Of a stretch of 64,000 bases of DNA, positions 42,943-52,428 are shown piece by piece. The notes beneath the pieces are model-generated. The model did no database searches. It was not told the origin of the DNA and saw only the letters and a program-made list of their open reading frames with translations. The DNA is taken from assembly GCA_002951815.1 (NCBI GenBank), contig CP019454.1:868001-932000 (forward strand), read 5' to 3'. Within the stretch, counting starts at the first letter, position 1. Every line of letters begins with the position of its first letter. Both the position numbers and the translations under genes were made by a program. Source of the stretch: Sulfobacillus thermotolerans (GTDB lineage Bacteria; Bacillota; Sulfobacillia; Sulfobacillales; Sulfobacillaceae).

Positions 42943-43839
42943 ATGGATATCACGCTACGACAGTTAACATGTCTCGTAGCGGTCGCTGATCATGGATCCA
43001 TTTCTGCGGCCGCTCAAGCCCTTGATGTGGCTCAGCCGACAGTGACTCATCAAATCCAATTACTCGAAGATTTCATTGGACATCGGCTAATAGACCGGAG
43101 CGCCAGAGGGATTACCGTCCGCGCAGAGGGGCAAATCGTTGTCGATCGCGCTCGAGCCATTTTACGGGACGTCGGATCCTTAGCCGACGATTTGGAGGAT
43201 ATCCGCAAAGTTCATGGCGATGTCAAATTGGGCATTATACCAACGGCCTCAGCGTCGCACTTTCCCTTTGTCTATCGTCGTATGCTGACCTTATATCCTG
43301 ATGTTCATTTGGTTGTGTCGGAGGGCCGTTCGTTGGATTTGGTGGAACAAGTCCGCCAAGGTGATCTGGATTTGGCGGTTGTCACCTTGCCTATTCATTA
43401 CACGGATATCGATATTGTCCCGTTATGGCGTGAAGAACTCGTCGTGATTGACAGTGCCCAGTCAGGGTTTGCTGAGGAGCCCTTATTGGTGAAAACGTTG
43501 GGGGGATATCCTTTTATTGGTCTCGATTCCGGCACAGGTTTGCAGCGTACGGTCCTATCTCTGTTTCACGAGCATGGGATTCAACCGAACATTATCTTTC
43601 AAGCGACCAGTATTGCTACGGTCATTGGATTTGTGGCCTCCGGTCTGGGGATTTCCATTGTTCCGAATCAGGCGGTTCGGGTATTTGCGGATGTGGGCCA
43701 GGTCGTCGTGAGGCACTTGAATCCGACCGCTTTCCGCCAACTTGCGTTAATCCATCGCCCGCTAGATACGATGAGTACGGCGCTTCGCGTGATTTCCCAA
43801 ACATTCGCCGCACAAGCACGACGTTTTCCGCAAGGCTGA
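42943..43839 (+). CDS. LysR-family transcriptional regulator
   Basis: This 298-residue protein has the N-terminal winged helix-turn-helix (TLRQLTCLVAVADHGSISAA ... LDVAQPTVTHQIQLLE) and a type 2 periplasmic-binding-like effector domain (from about residue 90). It probably senses a small ligand and controls the divergent exporter. ATG 42943 has AGGAG about 6 bp upstream. The A+T-rich intergenic region is short and likely holds the LTTR site, but I could not fix a clear T-N11-A motif. Confidence 0.92.
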   Translation: MDITLRQLTCLVAVADHGSISAAAQALDVAQPTVTHQIQLLEDFIGHRLIDRSARGITVRAEGQIVVDRARAILRDVGSLADDLEDIRKVHGDVKLGIIPTASASHFPFVYRRMLTLYPDVHLVVSEGRSLDLVEQVRQGDLDLAVVTLPIHYTDIDIVPLWREELVVIDSAQSGFAEEPLLVKTLGGYPFIGLDSGTGLQRTVLSLFHEHGIQPNIIFQATSIATVIGFVASGLGISIVPNQAVRVFADVGQVVVRHLNPTAFRQLALIHRPLDTMSTALRVISQTFAAQARRFPQG

Positions 43840-44002
43840 ACGTCAACACGTGGTGCAGAATTCTTGCCAACAACGACTTAATACGCTAAATTAAATGACT
43901 AAAGTGCTTTTTTGCATCATCTAGTGCCTGAGTCTTGTACATGGAGGAGCCGTAGCTGTCTGCGGTCGGCATGCCGCCTGGAAGAGCCGGGGAACTACAG
44001 AG

Positions 44003-45007
44003 TTGGAGGCGGTTAGGACGGAACTATTTGACTTAACGATAGTTGGTGGAGGCCCGGTGGGCATGTTTGGTGCCACATTAGCCAGCCTTCACGGCATGAA
44101 AGTAAAAATTATTGAGAGTTTGCCGGAATTAGGAGGGCAATTATACGCCCTATATCCTGAAAAGCCTGTGTACGACGTGGCGGGATTTCCTGCTGTACCG
44201 GCAAAAGACCTTGCTCTGAGCCTAGTCGCGCAAATGGAGCGCTACCGGCCCGAAGTGGTGTTGAAGGAGTCCGTTGAAACGGTAGAAGCGTTGGCAGATG
44301 GCACGTTCCTTTTACATTCGAACAAGGGTGTACACGGTACGCGGGCAATTTTGTTGGCCGTGGGTATTGGGTCCTTTTTGCCGCGGCGAATCCCCGCTCA
44401 AGGGGCGGAGAGTTGGGAAGGGAAGGGCCTGCATTATTTTGTGCCTCCCTTAGATACGTTTGCGGGCCAACATGTGTTGGTTGTCGGGGGCGGAGACACG
44501 GCCGTGGACTGGGCTTTAGCTGTGGCGGGCAAGGCGCGGCAGGTGACGGTGGTGCATCGTCGGAATGAATTTCGTGCCCAAGAGGACAGCGTGCGACAGA
44601 TGCACGAGACGGACAATATCAACGTGGTCACGCCCGCTGAAGTTGAAGAGATTTTAGGGGCGGACGAGGTTTCGGGTGTGCGTATTCGCCATCAAGAAAA
44701 GGGTTCGCACGAATTGAGTGTGGATGCAATTATCGGAGGTTTGGGCTTTCATCCGGATTTGGGTCCTGTGAAAACGTGGGGGCTTGAATTAAAAGGTTCG
44801 ACCATTAAGGTGGCCCCAGAGTCGATGATGACGACTCGACCGGGCATTTGGGCCGTAGGGGACGCCGCTTTTTACCCCGGTAAGGTGAAACTAATTGCGA
44901 CGGGATTTGGTGAAGTAGGAATTGCCGTGGCACAAATTCGCACCTTCTTGCACCCAGGTGTCAGCGGGCTGCCTCACAGCACCACGCTTAAGAACAAGAA
45001 TCGTTAA
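44003..45007 (+). CDS. Type-2 ferredoxin--NADP(+) reductase
   Basis: The 334-residue flavoprotein transfers electrons between NADPH and ferredoxin or flavodoxin. FAD-binding GGGPVGMFG at the N-terminus, PELGGQLYALYPEKPVYDV (typical of FNR2), NADPH-binding VVGGGDTAVDWA with HRR, and GIWAVGD near the C-terminus are present, with no CxxC pair. Start uncertain: the only in-frame initiator before the FAD motif is TTG 44003, while GGAGG sits just after it. The 163-bp upstream region has no gene. The paralogue is the truncated gene at 1-698; a 7Fe-type ferredoxin gene lies 1.6 kb downstream. Confidence 0.88.
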   Translation: MEAVRTELFDLTIVGGGPVGMFGATLASLHGMKVKIIESLPELGGQLYALYPEKPVYDVAGFPAVPAKDLALSLVAQMERYRPEVVLKESVETVEALADGTFLLHSNKGVHGTRAILLAVGIGSFLPRRIPAQGAESWEGKGLHYFVPPLDTFAGQHVLVVGGGDTAVDWALAVAGKARQVTVVHRRNEFRAQEDSVRQMHETDNINVVTPAEVEEILGADEVSGVRIRHQEKGSHELSVDAIIGGLGFHPDLGPVKTWGLELKGSTIKVAPESMMTTRPGIWAVGDAAFYPGKVKLIATGFGEVGIAVAQIRTFLHPGVSGLPHSTTLKNKNR

Positions 45008-45030
45008 GGGGTTGTGGAATATTTCCGATC

Positions 45031-45063
45031 GCCGCCTCGGGTAACCGGGAGCGGCTGTTTTCT
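45031..45063 (+). terminator. Terminator of the FNR2 gene
   Basis: An imperfect G+C-rich stem (GCCGCCTCGG with CCGGGAGCGGC) is followed by TGTTTTCTT, 24 bp after the stop. Confidence 0.6.
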
Positions 45064-45167
45064 TGTTCACTGATGTGTGTCTCAGCCGAAAAATCCCTCA
45101 GCTCTCTAGGATCCATGGGGGAATGACATGGTACACTATTTGCGGCGGAAAAGGAGGGCCAGATATC

Positions 45168-45686
45168 ATGTGGCATCACCGACTGCATTATCACCGGTTT
45201 CAATTGCCTTGGTTTGTTTACGTGTGGTTTTTTCTTATTTTGGGGCTTTTTGCTGCCGTAGATCATCTCCCATGGCGAGTGACCGCATTTCTTGTGCCAC
45301 CTTTTGGCGCAACGCTTAGCCTCATCGTGTCGTTACCGCAACAACACGTGTCGCAGCCCTTTCCCATCATTGCCGGGGGCACTGTGGGCGCTGGGATTGG
45401 CAGTCTGATTGCTCTATGGGGACACGGACCATTTCTGGCTGCGCTGGCAGCTTTGGTGGCGTTTGTCATTCTGCCGCCCTTGGGCATGTATTTTCCTCCG
45501 GCGGTGGCATTCGCCATTTTTCCTGTGCTGATTAAAACAAGCCCATGGTTTCCGTTCCTATCGGTCTTTCCCTTTACGGTGGTCGCGACGGGCTCGTCCG
45601 CTCTTTTGAGTCGATATTGGAAAGGGTGGCCGTCGTATCCTTATGGAAGCCACGCGGAGCCACTGTCCACAGAAAAATCTCTGTAG
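45168..45686 (+). CDS. HPP family membrane protein
   Basis: This 172-residue protein has about five hydrophobic spans and the HPP-family block TAFLVPPFGATLSLIVSLPQ followed by QPFPIIAGGTVGAGIG. Some HPP proteins transport nitrite; function here is unknown. The start at 45168 has AAAGGAGGG about 9 bp upstream; the frame extends upstream to 45063 without a good start. Confidence 0.75.
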   Translation: MWHHRLHYHRFQLPWFVYVWFFLILGLFAAVDHLPWRVTAFLVPPFGATLSLIVSLPQQHVSQPFPIIAGGTVGAGIGSLIALWGHGPFLAALAALVAFVILPPLGMYFPPAVAFAIFPVLIKTSPWFPFLSVFPFTVVATGSSALLSRYWKGWPSYPYGSHAEPLSTEKSL

Positions 45687-45831
45687 ACGTTACGAAAGCA
45701 CACAAATTTAAGAAAAAAGCGAGGAAAGGCTATACTTCTGCGGGAAGATCGGCCATAATTCTTTATGCTCTATCTTGTCCACTATTGTCATGAAGCGGCA
45801 CTCCGTGTCGTTTTCTGATGGAGGCGATACG

Positions 45832-46029
45832 ATGGTTCTGCCTTTAACTTGTAAATTGAATCTATCCATTAAAACAGAAATTTATCAGGCACTTGCCGAA
45901 AAAGCACAAAGTTTACAGAAGGATGAAGATACGCTGATCGCGGAAGCTCTTGAATGGTACCTTAATCCCGAGACCAACAAGGTGTCCAGTAATGCGCCGC
46001 GGATGGCCTTACAAAAAAGGCGATCCTAG
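45832..46029 (+). CDS. Small ribbon-helix-helix-like protein
   Basis: A 65-residue protein beginning with a beta-strand-like LPLTCKLNLSIKTEIYQALA followed by helical KAQSLQKDEDTLIAEALEWYL, a pattern like CopG/Arc DNA-binding folds. The ATG at 45832 has GGAGG 7 bp upstream. A regulator or antitoxin is possible, but no toxin gene is adjacent. Its last 4 bp overlap the 3' end of the convergent membrane protein gene. Confidence 0.5.
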   Translation: MVLPLTCKLNLSIKTEIYQALAEKAQSLQKDEDTLIAEALEWYLNPETNKVSSNAPRMALQKRRS

Positions 46030-46316
46030 CGGCGCGAGCTGTCCGTCATATGAGACTCTTTATTGCGGTACGCCGTAAGGTCAATAACCCGTCCGGGACG
46101 ACGAGTACGTGGGGGCGCAATTTGGTGAGCGCGCATCCAAAATAACCAAAAGCCCAAGGCCGATTGGCCAATAAAGAATATCGCCGCAAGGGCTATAGTG
46201 ATTCGCCATGACGTATGCATCGGCAAGCCTGATTCCGACCGAAACATGAGCACAAAAAGCGCAGTGCTAACCACGGGCCAAGCTAACCACAATAACCCTT
46301 TCCGATTAGAATCCAT
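46026..46316 (-). CDS. Small two-span membrane protein of unknown function
   Basis: A 96-residue protein with two hydrophobic helices (about residues 7-25 and 38-60) and a basic C-terminal tail (RTRRPGR ... DSSRR). AGGTGAG precedes the ATG. There is no recognised family or linked function. Confidence 0.5.
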   Translation of the reverse strand: MDSNRKGLLWLAWPVVSTALFVLMFRSESGLPMHTSWRITIALAAIFFIGQSALGFWLFWMRAHQIAPPRTRRPGRVIDLTAYRNKESHMTDSSRR

Positions 46317-46509
46317 GTTAAACTCACCTCATATTCATGGTACGTCGTTTCACCATTTTTACGGATAGTCCCAAAGAACTATTCTTGGGGCGTCTTGTGA
46401 TCTTTGGTGGGAACGACCGTGTTCCCGATGAAATGAGGCAATAGGTGAATGCAAATTTTTAGCGGTGAAGAGCGTGCGGCGTAAGACTGCTATAGGCCCG
46501 GAGGGGGAT

Positions 46510-46543
46510 GTCAAAAAAGCCGAGCGCTAAAAAGCGCTCGGCT
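46510..46543 (-). terminator. Terminator of the ferredoxin gene
   Basis: A perfect 11-bp stem (AGCCGAGCGCT with AGCGCTCGGCT) around AAAA, followed on the minus strand by TTTTTTGA. Confidence 0.92.
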
Positions 46544-46561
46544 GGAACACAACATAGAATG

Positions 46562-46831
46562 CTATTTTCGATAAAAGGCGGCATTGATTTCAATGTATTT
46601 TTCGTCTTCGGGAGCGAGGTCTTCCTCCATGAAGATAGCACCAACGGGGCATTCAGGGACACACGCGCCGCAGTCTATGCACACGTCAGGATCAATATAC
46701 AGTTGGGGCGTTGCTTCAAACGCCTCGTCTCCGTCCAAACTTTGCGCCGGGTGAATGCAGTCGACAGGACAAACTTCCACGCAGCTCTGATCTTTGGTGT
46801 CTTGGCATAACCCGGTAATGACATGAGCCAT
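46562..46831 (-). CDS. Seven-iron-type ferredoxin
   Basis: The 89-residue protein has the N-terminal set C-x7-C-x3-CP-x2-C (CQDTKDQSCVEVCPVDC), where the usual third-position Cys is Thr, as in [3Fe-4S]/[4Fe-4S] ferredoxins, and a second CIDCGACVPECP set. It transfers low-potential electrons in the cytoplasm; the type-2 FNR at 44003 is a plausible partner. The ATG has AAGGAGGA about 6 bp upstream. A strong terminator follows. Confidence 0.9.
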   Translation of the reverse strand: MAHVITGLCQDTKDQSCVEVCPVDCIHPAQSLDGDEAFEATPQLYIDPDVCIDCGACVPECPVGAIFMEEDLAPEDEKYIEINAAFYRK

Positions 46832-46946
46832 AAATCTTCCTCCTTAAATTGTGGGGGATGTCTCCCTAATAGTGCCGTAAAGCTCCCGAGCTGTCAAACA
46901 AAATTATACAACGCACTGCATAAGAGGGCGCTTGTTGAGACGCTGT

Positions 46947-47906
46947 CTAATCGGGTTCCGACATGGACCAATCATAGACAAATGCGCCTTCAAGATACTT
47001 TTCCACATCCATGGCGGCTTTGCATCCGCTGCCAGCGGCCGTAATGGCTTGACGGTAGTGGGGATCCATCACGTCTCCACAGGCAAATATACCTTCGACG
47101 CTGGTCGCAGAATTATGCAAATTGGTTTTGAGGTACCCCACTTTGTCCGTTTTGAGTTGGTTATTGAGAAAGCTGGTGTTGGGCTTGTGACCAATGGCAA
47201 TAAAAAGCCCTTCTGCGGGAATGATATGTTTTTGACCGGTTTTGTTGTCTTGGACTTCGAGACCCGTGACGTGATTGTCTTCCGAGACGACACGAATGGG
47301 GGTCTGATCCATAGCCCATTTGATTTTCGGGTTCGCATGCGCCCTGTCTTGCATAACTTTTGAGGCGCGTAAGGTTTCCCGGCGGTGGACGATGGTGACT
47401 TCGGAGGCGAATTTCGTCAGGAAGCTGGCCTCTTCCATGGCCGAGTCGCCGCCTCCGACAACGATAATGGGCTTATCCCGAAAGAAAAAACCATCACAGG
47501 TCGCACAAGTAGATACACCATGGCCAATCAATTCCGCTTCGCCGGGAATTCCCAGCATTTTGGCCGATGCTCCCGTAGAAATAATCAAAGCGTCAGCAGT
47601 GTACGCTTCATCGTCATTGACTGTAACGTGAAATGGACGGTTATGGGTATCGACGGCGGTGGCCATTCCAAAAACGAATTCCGCTCCGAAACGTTCGGCC
47701 TGTTTGCGCATGTTGTCCATCAGATCAGGACCTAAAATGGCGTCCGGGAACCCTGGGAAATTTTCAATTTCTGTTGTTAACGTCAGCTGGCCGCCTGGTT
47801 CGTTGCCTTCAATGACAAGCGGCTTTAAATTAGCCCGTGCGGCATAAATAGCAGCGGTGAGGCCTGCGGGGCCCGTACCCAGAATGATAACTTTACGCCG
47901 ATCCAT
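46947..47906 (-). CDS. trxB: Thioredoxin-disulfide reductase
   Basis: The 319-residue flavoenzyme reduces thioredoxin with NADPH. FAD motif ILGTGPAGLTAAIY, redox-active CATC (in STCATCDGFFF), NADPH motif VVGGGDSAMEEA with HRRETLRA, and IFACGDVMD near the end are all present. The start at 47906 has GAGGTGAT upstream; the longer frame to 48017 adds unconserved residues. It is divergent from the amidase gene. Confidence 0.95.
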   Translation of the reverse strand: MDRRKVIILGTGPAGLTAAIYAARANLKPLVIEGNEPGGQLTLTTEIENFPGFPDAILGPDLMDNMRKQAERFGAEFVFGMATAVDTHNRPFHVTVNDDEAYTADALIISTGASAKMLGIPGEAELIGHGVSTCATCDGFFFRDKPIIVVGGGDSAMEEASFLTKFASEVTIVHRRETLRASKVMQDRAHANPKIKWAMDQTPIRVVSEDNHVTGLEVQDNKTGQKHIIPAEGLFIAIGHKPNTSFLNNQLKTDKVGYLKTNLHNSATSVEGIFACGDVMDPHYRQAITAAGSGCKAAMDVEKYLEGAFVYDWSMSEPD

Positions 47907-48141
47907 GAATATCACCTCATCTAATGACATGATGTCTCCGGTTATCTTGTCCCGAAGACTCCAATTCAACCTGGGAATGCAGCTTGCCGCCCTGCATGTG
48001 TCGACGTCACGGACCATGATTGCTCAAGGGGGGTGCGCTCGCGTCCCATTTCAAGTGCCTGGCATTTCCAGTAATTTTTATGATACCCTTGGAGGGTATC
48101 GACGTCAATTCGGAGAATCGTCGGTGCGCATCCACAAATTA

Positions 48142-49581
48142 ATGACGGGGGGTTCGCGTGTGTCAGCCATTCAGGAATTTTGGCAACGGCGCCATAAGGG
48201 AGTGGAAACCGCGGAAGAGTGGGTTTGGACATGTTTAACCGCGATCGCGTCACACAATGCCCGGTTAAATGCTATTAAAGAACTAAATCCATATGCGATG
48301 GGTCTAGCGCAAACGGCTGACCGTACGTATGGCCAAGGGGCGGTAGGGCCGCTGCACGGGGTGCCGATTGTGGTGAAAGACAATGTCGCGGTGCAGTCGG
48401 ACATGCATACAACAGCCGGATCATTGGCTTTGGCCGAGGCGTATGCGACGGGGGAGGCTTTTATTGTCCGAAAACTCCGTGCTGCGGGGGCTATTATTTT
48501 AGGCAAAACCAATTTAACGGAATGGGCGAATTTTATGGCAGACCATATGCCCAATGGGTACAGTGCTCTGGGGGGCCAAGTTTTGAATCCCTACGGGCCG
48601 GGAGTCTTCGATGTCGGCGGATCAAGCTCCGGGTCTGGGGCCGCTGTCGCAGCAGGAATGGCTCCTGTGGCCATTGGGACGGAAACATCGGGATCGATAT
48701 TAAGCCCGTCTTCACAAAATTCTTTAGTGGGCATCAAGCCTACGGTAGGACTGGTGAGTCGTGCGGGGATTATTCCCATTGCGTATTCGCAAGATACCGC
48801 GGGCCCCATGGCCAAAACCGTGGCAGATGCGGCGCTAGTCTTAAGCGTATTACAAGGATACGACTCGGCTGACCCCGTCACCGCGATGGCCCCAGGATAT
48901 CCCGATTACGTGAGGGATTTAGATCCCCAAGGCCTCCGTCAAGTGCGTATTGGCGTGCCGCGGCATATCTATTGGGACGATACGACAGACGAAGAGCGGG
49001 CCTTGTTTGAGCAGGCCTTGGATCTGATGCGCAGGCATGGGGCGACAATCATCGACCCGGCAGATATTGACACCGCGGGAGCTGATTGGACTTATGATGT
49101 CCTCTTATATGAATTCCGGGTCGCAGTGAACGCCTATTTAGCGCAATGGCTGCAAGGGGGGCCTCGGACATTGCAAGAGGTCATCGCATTTAATAGCAGT
49201 CATCCTGCTAAAGCGCTAAAATATGGACAGGCTGTACTTATTGAATCTGAAGGAACACAGGGACGCTTGACGGATGCACGTTACTTGCGTGCCCGCCACC
49301 AAGACCTCATATGGTCGCGCCAAGAAGGGATTGACCGGACCTTAGCTCGGCACGACCTCGATGCGCTCGTGTTTTTAGGTGCAAAAGGGGCTGACATTGC
49401 CGCGAGGGCCGGCTATCCGTCGGTCACCGTGCCATTAGGATATACGCGTGAGGGCCGCCCCTTGGCGATGACATTTACCGGAAGCGCGTTTCAGGAAGCG
49501 CGGCTCATACGTATGGCGTTTGCTTTTGAGCAAGCGAGCCAAGCACGCCGAGATCCACAAAAACCGCGGCTGACTGTGTAA
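48142..49581 (+). CDS. Amidase-signature family hydrolase
   Basis: This ~479-residue amidase has the Ser-cisSer-Lys machinery: the Lys in GVPIVVKDNVAV, the Gly/Ser-rich core DVGGSSSGSGAAVAAGMAPV, and the nucleophile segment GTETSGSI followed by PSSQNSLVGIKPT. The architecture resembles peptide amidases and other stand-alone AS enzymes rather than GatA, since no gatB or gatC is adjacent. The start is ambiguous: ATG 48142 or GTG 48160, the latter with a G-rich stretch upstream; the frame extends to 47857 across the trxB promoter region. The substrate is unknown. Confidence 0.85.
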   Translation: MTGGSRVSAIQEFWQRRHKGVETAEEWVWTCLTAIASHNARLNAIKELNPYAMGLAQTADRTYGQGAVGPLHGVPIVVKDNVAVQSDMHTTAGSLALAEAYATGEAFIVRKLRAAGAIILGKTNLTEWANFMADHMPNGYSALGGQVLNPYGPGVFDVGGSSSGSGAAVAAGMAPVAIGTETSGSILSPSSQNSLVGIKPTVGLVSRAGIIPIAYSQDTAGPMAKTVADAALVLSVLQGYDSADPVTAMAPGYPDYVRDLDPQGLRQVRIGVPRHIYWDDTTDEERALFEQALDLMRRHGATIIDPADIDTAGADWTYDVLLYEFRVAVNAYLAQWLQGGPRTLQEVIAFNSSHPAKALKYGQAVLIESEGTQGRLTDARYLRARHQDLIWSRQEGIDRTLARHDLDALVFLGAKGADIAARAGYPSVTVPLGYTREGRPLAMTFTGSAFQEARLIRMAFAFEQASQARRDPQKPRLTV

Positions 49582-49645
49582 TTAGTCGCTATAATACTGA
49601 GCAGAACCAATGGGTTTGATTTAAGGGGCAAGTGAGGGTGAGTCA

Positions 49646-50494
49646 ATGGCGTTCCTATTTCAGCATTATAATTTCTTTGCGTTATGGCACCCAGAAGTCA
49701 TGCTGCTGGTTATCATCTTGTTGGTGGTATATTTTCAGCTTCTCGGGCCGCTAAAGGCGCGGTTTGGTGACGACCTGCCTGAGACGCCACTGTTGCAGAA
49801 AATTTATTTTGTCGCGGCTCTATTGACCTTTTATATTGCGATGGGGACGCCCGTAAAACTGATAGCCGATGACTACCTTTTTTCGGGGCACATGGTGCAA
49901 TATGCATTGTTAAGCCTGGTATTGCCGCCATTATTATTGGCTGGGATTCCGCAATGGATGATGAATGCGCTGTGGAAAACGCGGTTTTGGTCAAGATTAT
50001 TGCGCATTACCACGAACCCACCCTTTGCCATTATTGCCTTTAATGTGATTTTCTCTGCCATAGAATATCCGGCTTTGCTAGATGCCAGCTTACGGTTGGA
50101 TTGGCTCTATGTTCTAGAATCGTATATTATGCTTTTTGCTGCTATCTTTATGTGGTGGCCCATTTTGGCTCCCATTGAACAGCGTAAAAATCGGCGCTTA
50201 TCTGTGGTCCGCAAGCGAGGGTATTTGCCTGAATTAGGCATGATTTCCCGAGGCTATCAATTGGTGTATATTTTCTTCAACTTTGATTTAATGATGCCCG
50301 CCTTAGTGTATATTATTGACACAAGCAGTCCTTTTTACACATTTTATATTCATGCACCGCGCATTTTCGGTATATCTCCCCTTGCAGACCAGCAACTCGG
50401 GGTGCTAATTATGGGATTGTCGATGGCTACCGCGTATATTACCGCCTTCATTGCGGCTTATACCAAATATGATGACTCCCATTGGTACGAGTAA
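49646..50494 (+). CDS. ctaG: CtaG-type cytochrome c oxidase assembly factor
   Basis: A 282-residue polytopic protein of the caa3_CtaG family needed for copper delivery or assembly of aa3/caa3 oxidases in Bacillota. Family features are ALWHPEVMLL near the N-terminus, LISDDYLFSGHMVQ-like ADDYLFSGHMVQYALL, and WWPILAPIEQRK. About seven membrane spans are predicted. GTGAGGGTGAG precedes the ATG. It is separate from the oxidase genes at 29.9-34.3 kb but presumably serves them. Confidence 0.85.
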   Translation: MAFLFQHYNFFALWHPEVMLLVIILLVVYFQLLGPLKARFGDDLPETPLLQKIYFVAALLTFYIAMGTPVKLIADDYLFSGHMVQYALLSLVLPPLLLAGIPQWMMNALWKTRFWSRLLRITTNPPFAIIAFNVIFSAIEYPALLDASLRLDWLYVLESYIMLFAAIFMWWPILAPIEQRKNRRLSVVRKRGYLPELGMISRGYQLVYIFFNFDLMMPALVYIIDTSSPFYTFYIHAPRIFGISPLADQQLGVLIMGLSMATAYITAFIAAYTKYDDSHWYE

Positions 50495-50531
50495 AAATAC
50501 AAAGCAAAGGTTAGACAAAGGAGCGCTATGG

Positions 50532-51353
50532 ATGTGGTTTGACCATCATGTGCATATGGAACATGGCCCATACTCGCCATTAGAATACCCTATTGCATGG
50601 TTGGAAGAGTTTCTCGCAGTGGGGGAAGGCCGTGGAGTGAGCGGCATAGGAATTGTAGAACATGCTTACCGCTTTACGGAGGCACAAGGGCTGTTGCCCG
50701 GAGAGTGGTCGCGCCAACGGTGTCGTTATCCTTTAGCGGGGTATACAGCGTTTTTGGATGTGGTGCGCCCTAGCTATCCCATCGCCGTCGGTTTGGAAAT
50801 GGATTATGTTCCCGAAAACGAAAATGGCATTCGGACATTTTTGTCGCGGTATCCTTGGGATTTTGTTTTAGGGTCGATTCATTTTATTGGCGATTTTGGG
50901 CTGGACGTTAGCGAGATGAAAGAACAATATTTTCACCAGCCCGTGGAAGAAATCTGGACGCAGTATTATGCATATTCAATGAAGGCGGCGCAATCGGGTC
51001 TCTTTCAAGCGATTACTCACCCTGACTTGCCAAAAATTTATGGATTCCAGAAGCCACCTGAGTCCTTTCTGCTCGGCCTTTATCGGGAATTTGTGGAAGT
51101 TTTAGCCGATATGGGTGTGGCGTTGGAGATAAATACCGCGGGTCTCAGACGGCCTGTTAAGGAAATTTATCCACATCCCGCATTGCTTGCTGAAGCGAAT
51201 AGAGCCCATGTGCCCATTACCTTTGCTTCGGACGCGCACGAACCAGAAAATGTTGGGCTGTATTTTCCACAGGCGCGGGTACTAGCTCGCGAAGCCGGGT
51301 ATGATACCGTGGTATTTTTTGGTCCTCGCGGTATGGAGCACATTGCGTTGTAA
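50532..51353 (+). CDS. PHP-domain phosphoesterase (histidinol-phosphatase-like)
   Basis: The 273-residue PHP-family metalloenzyme has the N-terminal HxH motif (DHHVHMEH), a GIVEHAYRF segment, ITHPDLPK and the C-terminal FASDAHEPENVG, all metal-ligand regions of HisK-type histidinol phosphatases. No other his genes are nearby. The ATG at 50532 has AAAGGAG 8 bp upstream, 37 bp after ctaG. The substrate could be another phosphoester. Confidence 0.75.
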   Translation: MWFDHHVHMEHGPYSPLEYPIAWLEEFLAVGEGRGVSGIGIVEHAYRFTEAQGLLPGEWSRQRCRYPLAGYTAFLDVVRPSYPIAVGLEMDYVPENENGIRTFLSRYPWDFVLGSIHFIGDFGLDVSEMKEQYFHQPVEEIWTQYYAYSMKAAQSGLFQAITHPDLPKIYGFQKPPESFLLGLYREFVEVLADMGVALEINTAGLRRPVKEIYPHPALLAEANRAHVPITFASDAHEPENVGLYFPQARVLAREAGYDTVVFFGPRGMEHIAL

Positions 51354-51447
51354 TGTCATCATACTATGGCAAAGGAGATATGGTTGAGAGAGGAAAGGAG
51401 AACGAGACACAGATCCGACCTGCTATCTGGTCTCTATGCAGAGTGTC

Positions 51448-52410
51448 ATGAAAGCGATTGGGCTGGGTATCTTGGCGTCTTTGTTTTTTGCCAGTACGTT
51501 CGTCTTGAACCAAACCATGTCGCTTCATGGGGGTAGTTGGCTCTGGACGAGTTCGTTACGGTATTTTTATACCGTGCCTGTTTTGGCTATCTGGGTTGCA
51601 TGGCGCGGGGAATTGCCCAAACTGGCCTCCTTGATGACTCGTCGGCCATGGCCTTGGTTTTTGTGGGGCACGGTTGGATTTGGTTTATTTTATGCCCCAC
51701 TGACTTTTGCTGCTGTATATGGGCCATCATGGGCGGTTGCGAGCACGTTTCAACTCACCATCATTATTGGAAGTCTTCTTGTGCCCTTTACAACCCATCA
51801 GAAGATTCCTTGGCGTCACTTATGGCCCTCGGTGCCGATTCTTGCAGGGATCGCGATGGTGCAGTGGCAGAGTCATGTCGCGTTGAATCAATCGTTGTTT
51901 GTGAGCTTGGCCGCCGTTTTACTGTCAGCCGTAGCCTATCCGTTAGGAAATCGGAAGATGATGGCATTGACGACTGGAGACATTTCCGCCGTAACTCGCA
52001 TTTTAGGGATGACCATTGGTAGTTTGCCGTTTTGGATTGTATTGGCTGGGATTGCTTCGGTCTCAGCTGGAAGGCCACCCGTTTGGCAATGGGAAGAAAC
52101 CTTTTGGGTAGCTATGTCATCAGGGATTGTGGCTACGGCACTTTTTTTCCGCGCCACAGACCAGGCTCAAGGCAGGCCGGACACGCTAGCTAAGGTGGAA
52201 GCCACGCAGTCTATGGAAATCGTGTTTACATTGCTGTTGGCCCTTATTTTTCACCTACCGGGCCATGCCGACGTGGCCAGTATAGCGGGCATGGCGTTGG
52301 TCATGGGAGGCATGGTATGGCATGCAGTGGGACGTCCTCTTAGTAAATGGGGGCAAACTCGACCTGTAGCGGATGCGTCCAACGTCACAGCAAGCCTACT
52401 GGATAACTGA
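51448..52410 (+). CDS. DMT-superfamily (EmrE/EamA-like) efflux transporter
   Basis: This ~320-residue protein has about ten hydrophobic spans in two repeats, with GLGILASLFFASTFVLNQ in TM1 and VEATQSMEIVFTLLLALIFH in the second half, as in the multidrug resistance efflux (EmrE-associated) group. The start is uncertain: ATG 51436 and ATG 51448 both lack a close ribosome binding site. A short frame from ATG 51380 (23 codons, AAAGGAG only 2 bp upstream) ends in an ATGA overlap at 51448-51451, which may couple translation to the 51448 start. Confidence 0.7.
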   Translation: MKAIGLGILASLFFASTFVLNQTMSLHGGSWLWTSSLRYFYTVPVLAIWVAWRGELPKLASLMTRRPWPWFLWGTVGFGLFYAPLTFAAVYGPSWAVASTFQLTIIIGSLLVPFTTHQKIPWRHLWPSVPILAGIAMVQWQSHVALNQSLFVSLAAVLLSAVAYPLGNRKMMALTTGDISAVTRILGMTIGSLPFWIVLAGIASVSAGRPPVWQWEETFWVAMSSGIVATALFFRATDQAQGRPDTLAKVEATQSMEIVFTLLLALIFHLPGHADVASIAGMALVMGGMVWHAVGRPLSKWGQTRPVADASNVTASLLDN

Positions 52411-52428
52411 GAAGGCAGGGGGATGCGA

